Assembly: GCA_946186215.1 (NCBI GenBank)
Contig: CAMHMM010000136.1
Location: 1 to 5,653 of the forward strand
Source of the DNA: an uncultured Ruminococcus sp.
Lineage (GTDB): Bacteria > Bacillota > Clostridia > Oscillospirales > Ruminococcaceae
Direction: 5' to 3'
DNA length: 5,653 nt
Position 1 is the first letter of the stretch. Every line of letters starts with the position of its first letter. The notes under the pieces were generated by a model. That model did not search any database. It saw nothing but the letters and a program-made list of their open reading frames with translations, and was not told the DNA's origin. The position numbers and the translations under genes are program-made. Of the stretch, positions 4,250 to 5,653 are shown piece after piece.

Positions 4250-5653
4250 TTATTTCAGGATATTTCTGATCCTTGCCAAAAGCAATGGATTGGCAGATGT
4301 CTGCTTCAGAAAATCCTCAATGATATGCAGCGATTGTCTTGGCATCTGTCTGAGGTCGGCATCGCTCGTTTTTTCAAGAAAAGAGATCATTTCCATCATT
4401 TCGTCATATACATCCTTTTCGCAGCTGTCGTCTGATAATTGCTCTCTTAGCTCCTCGATATCCGGAAGTTCTTCCTTTATGACGAGTTCTATGCCGCTGG
4501 CACTGCAAAACGGTGCAAAAAGATCATATGATCTATGTGAATCTACCTGTATGATCCTTGGGGATTGTTTGATTTTTATCAGTTTTTCGCCAAAATCAGT
4601 AATAAGCTCCTTTGCTGTCTTGTCACTGAATTTATAAACATTGGTCGGCAGTGTCAGACCTTTTCGCGGCTGTATTCCCACAAGAAAGATGCCCATATAA
4701 GGAACTTCATTCGCAGCGGTCTGTATAGGTGCAGGCATGAGCATTACATCGCACTGCATCGTGCCTGATTTTTTCAGGGCACTTAGCTTTTCTGTCTGTG
4801 CCTTTGTCAGCTTGTATTTGCCAAAACTCCTTTTGGGGTACGGCGGGTAATCCATAAGTGTTTTACGGTAGCCGTTCTCTCCCTTTTCAAGCAGAAAAAG
4901 CATATCCTTAAAGCCAAGCTCTGTATAAGGATCTACATGCTTTTTCTTTATCATTTCGGAAAGGGTGATAGCTGCTTCGAGAGCCTGTTCCAATCTTTCA
5001 AAGTCGATCTGTCTGCTGACAGGCCATGGAATAAAGTATGGCTTTGCTGATGTCAGGGAAGGATAAGGTTTTCTGCCGCTGAGTTTTTTACCCACACTAT
5101 TAAGGTATTTCCTGACAGATCGCTGTTCGGGCTCATATACATATTCCTTGTCTTCAAAGCTGCACTGGAGTATATCCTGGCGTGCCATCAGCTCAAAACG
5201 GCCTTTTACATATGGCTGATCGGTCAGAAGGTCATTGTATGTTGCAAATGCCTCGGTGCCTACATACACGCCAAGAGACAGATGGTCGCCGTCATGCCCC
5301 ATAACGCAGCAGTAACCGATCTCTCCGTCGGAGAATTTTACGCAGAATATATTAGTATCGTAGATCTTGTCCCAGAGTCTTTCCTTTTTGAATCTGAATG
5401 CAAGCTCGTAAACTCTATCAGGCACAGGTAAAGGAAGCTCATCGATATCGATCATGTTATGTGTTTTTTCAGCCTCGTTGGATTGGTCGGTGTGTATCTC
5501 CCTTATCGTAGGATGAGGCTGGTCAGCACAGGGGATAGTTTCTTCATCGACGGGCGCATACTCTTCAGTATAATACTCATACTGCGGCGGCGCATCTCCT
5601 GCTATTTTCAGCACTTTGGGCGCTTTTACCGCTTCCTCGCAGATCTTGGTAAC
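4250..5653 (-). CDS. uncharacterised protein resembling DUF7309/DUF6930 proteins, N-terminus outside the window
   Basis: The frame is open from the TAA at 4250 to the window edge. A GTG at 5614 could act as a start but has no ribosome binding site, and 13 more in-frame codons (VTKICEEAVKAPK) precede it, so the gene most likely begins outside the window. Residue numbers here count from that GTG. An acidic, low-complexity linker (about 10-60) leads to a domain at about 63-165 with WDKIYDTNIFCVKF, GEIGYCCVMG and LSLGVYVG, which I recall as the DUF7309 type. A second domain at about 280-385 contains CDVMLMPAPI, PYMGIFLVGI and IIQVDSHRSYDLFAPFC, which resembles DUF6930. The C-terminus (about 385-454) is helical and charged. 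There is no membrane segment or signal peptide in the visible part. The function of these families is not known to me. The DUF names are from memory and moderately sure. The protein stops 109 bases before pfkA and shows no obvious functional link to it. Confidence 0.85.
   Translation of the reverse strand, partial: VTKICEEAVKAPKVLKIAGDAPPQYEYYTEEYAPVDEETIPCADQPHPTIREIHTDQSNEAEKTHNMIDIDELPLPVPDRVYELAFRFKKERLWDKIYDTNIFCVKFSDGEIGYCCVMGHDGDHLSLGVYVGTEAFATYNDLLTDQPYVKGRFELMARQDILQCSFEDKEYVYEPEQRSVRKYLNSVGKKLSGRKPYPSLTSAKPYFIPWPVSRQIDFERLEQALEAAITLSEMIKKKHVDPYTELGFKDMLFLLEKGENGYRKTLMDYPPYPKRSFGKYKLTKAQTEKLSALKKSGTMQCDVMLMPAPIQTAANEVPYMGIFLVGIQPRKGLTLPTNVYKFSDKTAKELITDFGEKLIKIKQSPRIIQVDSHRSYDLFAPFCSASGIELVIKEELPDIEELREQLSDDSCEKDVYDEMMEMISFLEKTSDADLRQMPRQSLHIIEDFLKQTSANPLLLARIRNILK

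Noticed and set aside
5612..5614. GTG at 5614 as the true start of the hypothetical protein
   Set aside because: There is no Shine-Dalgarno upstream (the preceding bases are GCGCCCAAA), and the frame stays open with protein-like codons to the edge of the window.

Overview
The window looks like chromosomal DNA from a Gram-positive anaerobe of the Clostridia, most like a Ruminococcus or other Oscillospiraceae member. This is an inference. It rests on strong purine-rich Shine-Dalgarno sites, hairpin plus T-tract terminators, the clostridial style of the phosphofructokinase and QueC proteins, and a protein that resembles a DUF7309/DUF6930 type I associate with such genomes. No 16S or other taxonomic marker is present. 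All five well-supported genes lie on the minus strand, so in transcription order the window reads from right to left.

Right end (5653 to 4250): a large hypothetical protein whose reading frame is still open at the window edge, so its N-terminus is missing. A 109-base AT-rich gap (4141 to 4249) follows, with a strong ribosome binding site, a 16-base perfect palindrome and a short inverted repeat.

Middle (4140 to 2401): a 6-phosphofructokinase gene followed after one base by queC, the preQ0 synthase of queuosine biosynthesis. A clear Rho-independent terminator closes this unit 5 bases after queC. The phosphofructokinase appears to lack the segment between its first nucleotide-binding loop and the conserved GYxGL motif, about 17 residues compared with E. 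coli PfkA. This is the oddest thing in the window.

Left part (2353 to 75): a metal-export unit. A promoter with a perfect TTGACA box and an 11-10-11 inverted repeat resembling an ArsR/SmtB operator precede a 72-residue free-standing heavy-metal-associated (HMA) domain protein. Next comes a P1B-type Zn/Cd/Pb-exporting ATPase that has no HMA domain of its own. The small protein probably supplies the metal-binding domain that other CadA/ZntA pumps carry at their N-terminus. An 18-bp perfect hairpin with T-runs ends the unit. It may also serve a convergent plus-strand gene whose last codons could lie at 2 to 46.

I see no mobile element, CRISPR array, tRNA or rRNA. I found no convincing previously undescribed multi-gene system. 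The points of interest are the shortened phosphofructokinase, the split metal pump with its operator, the pfkA-queC coupling and the uncharacterised large protein.
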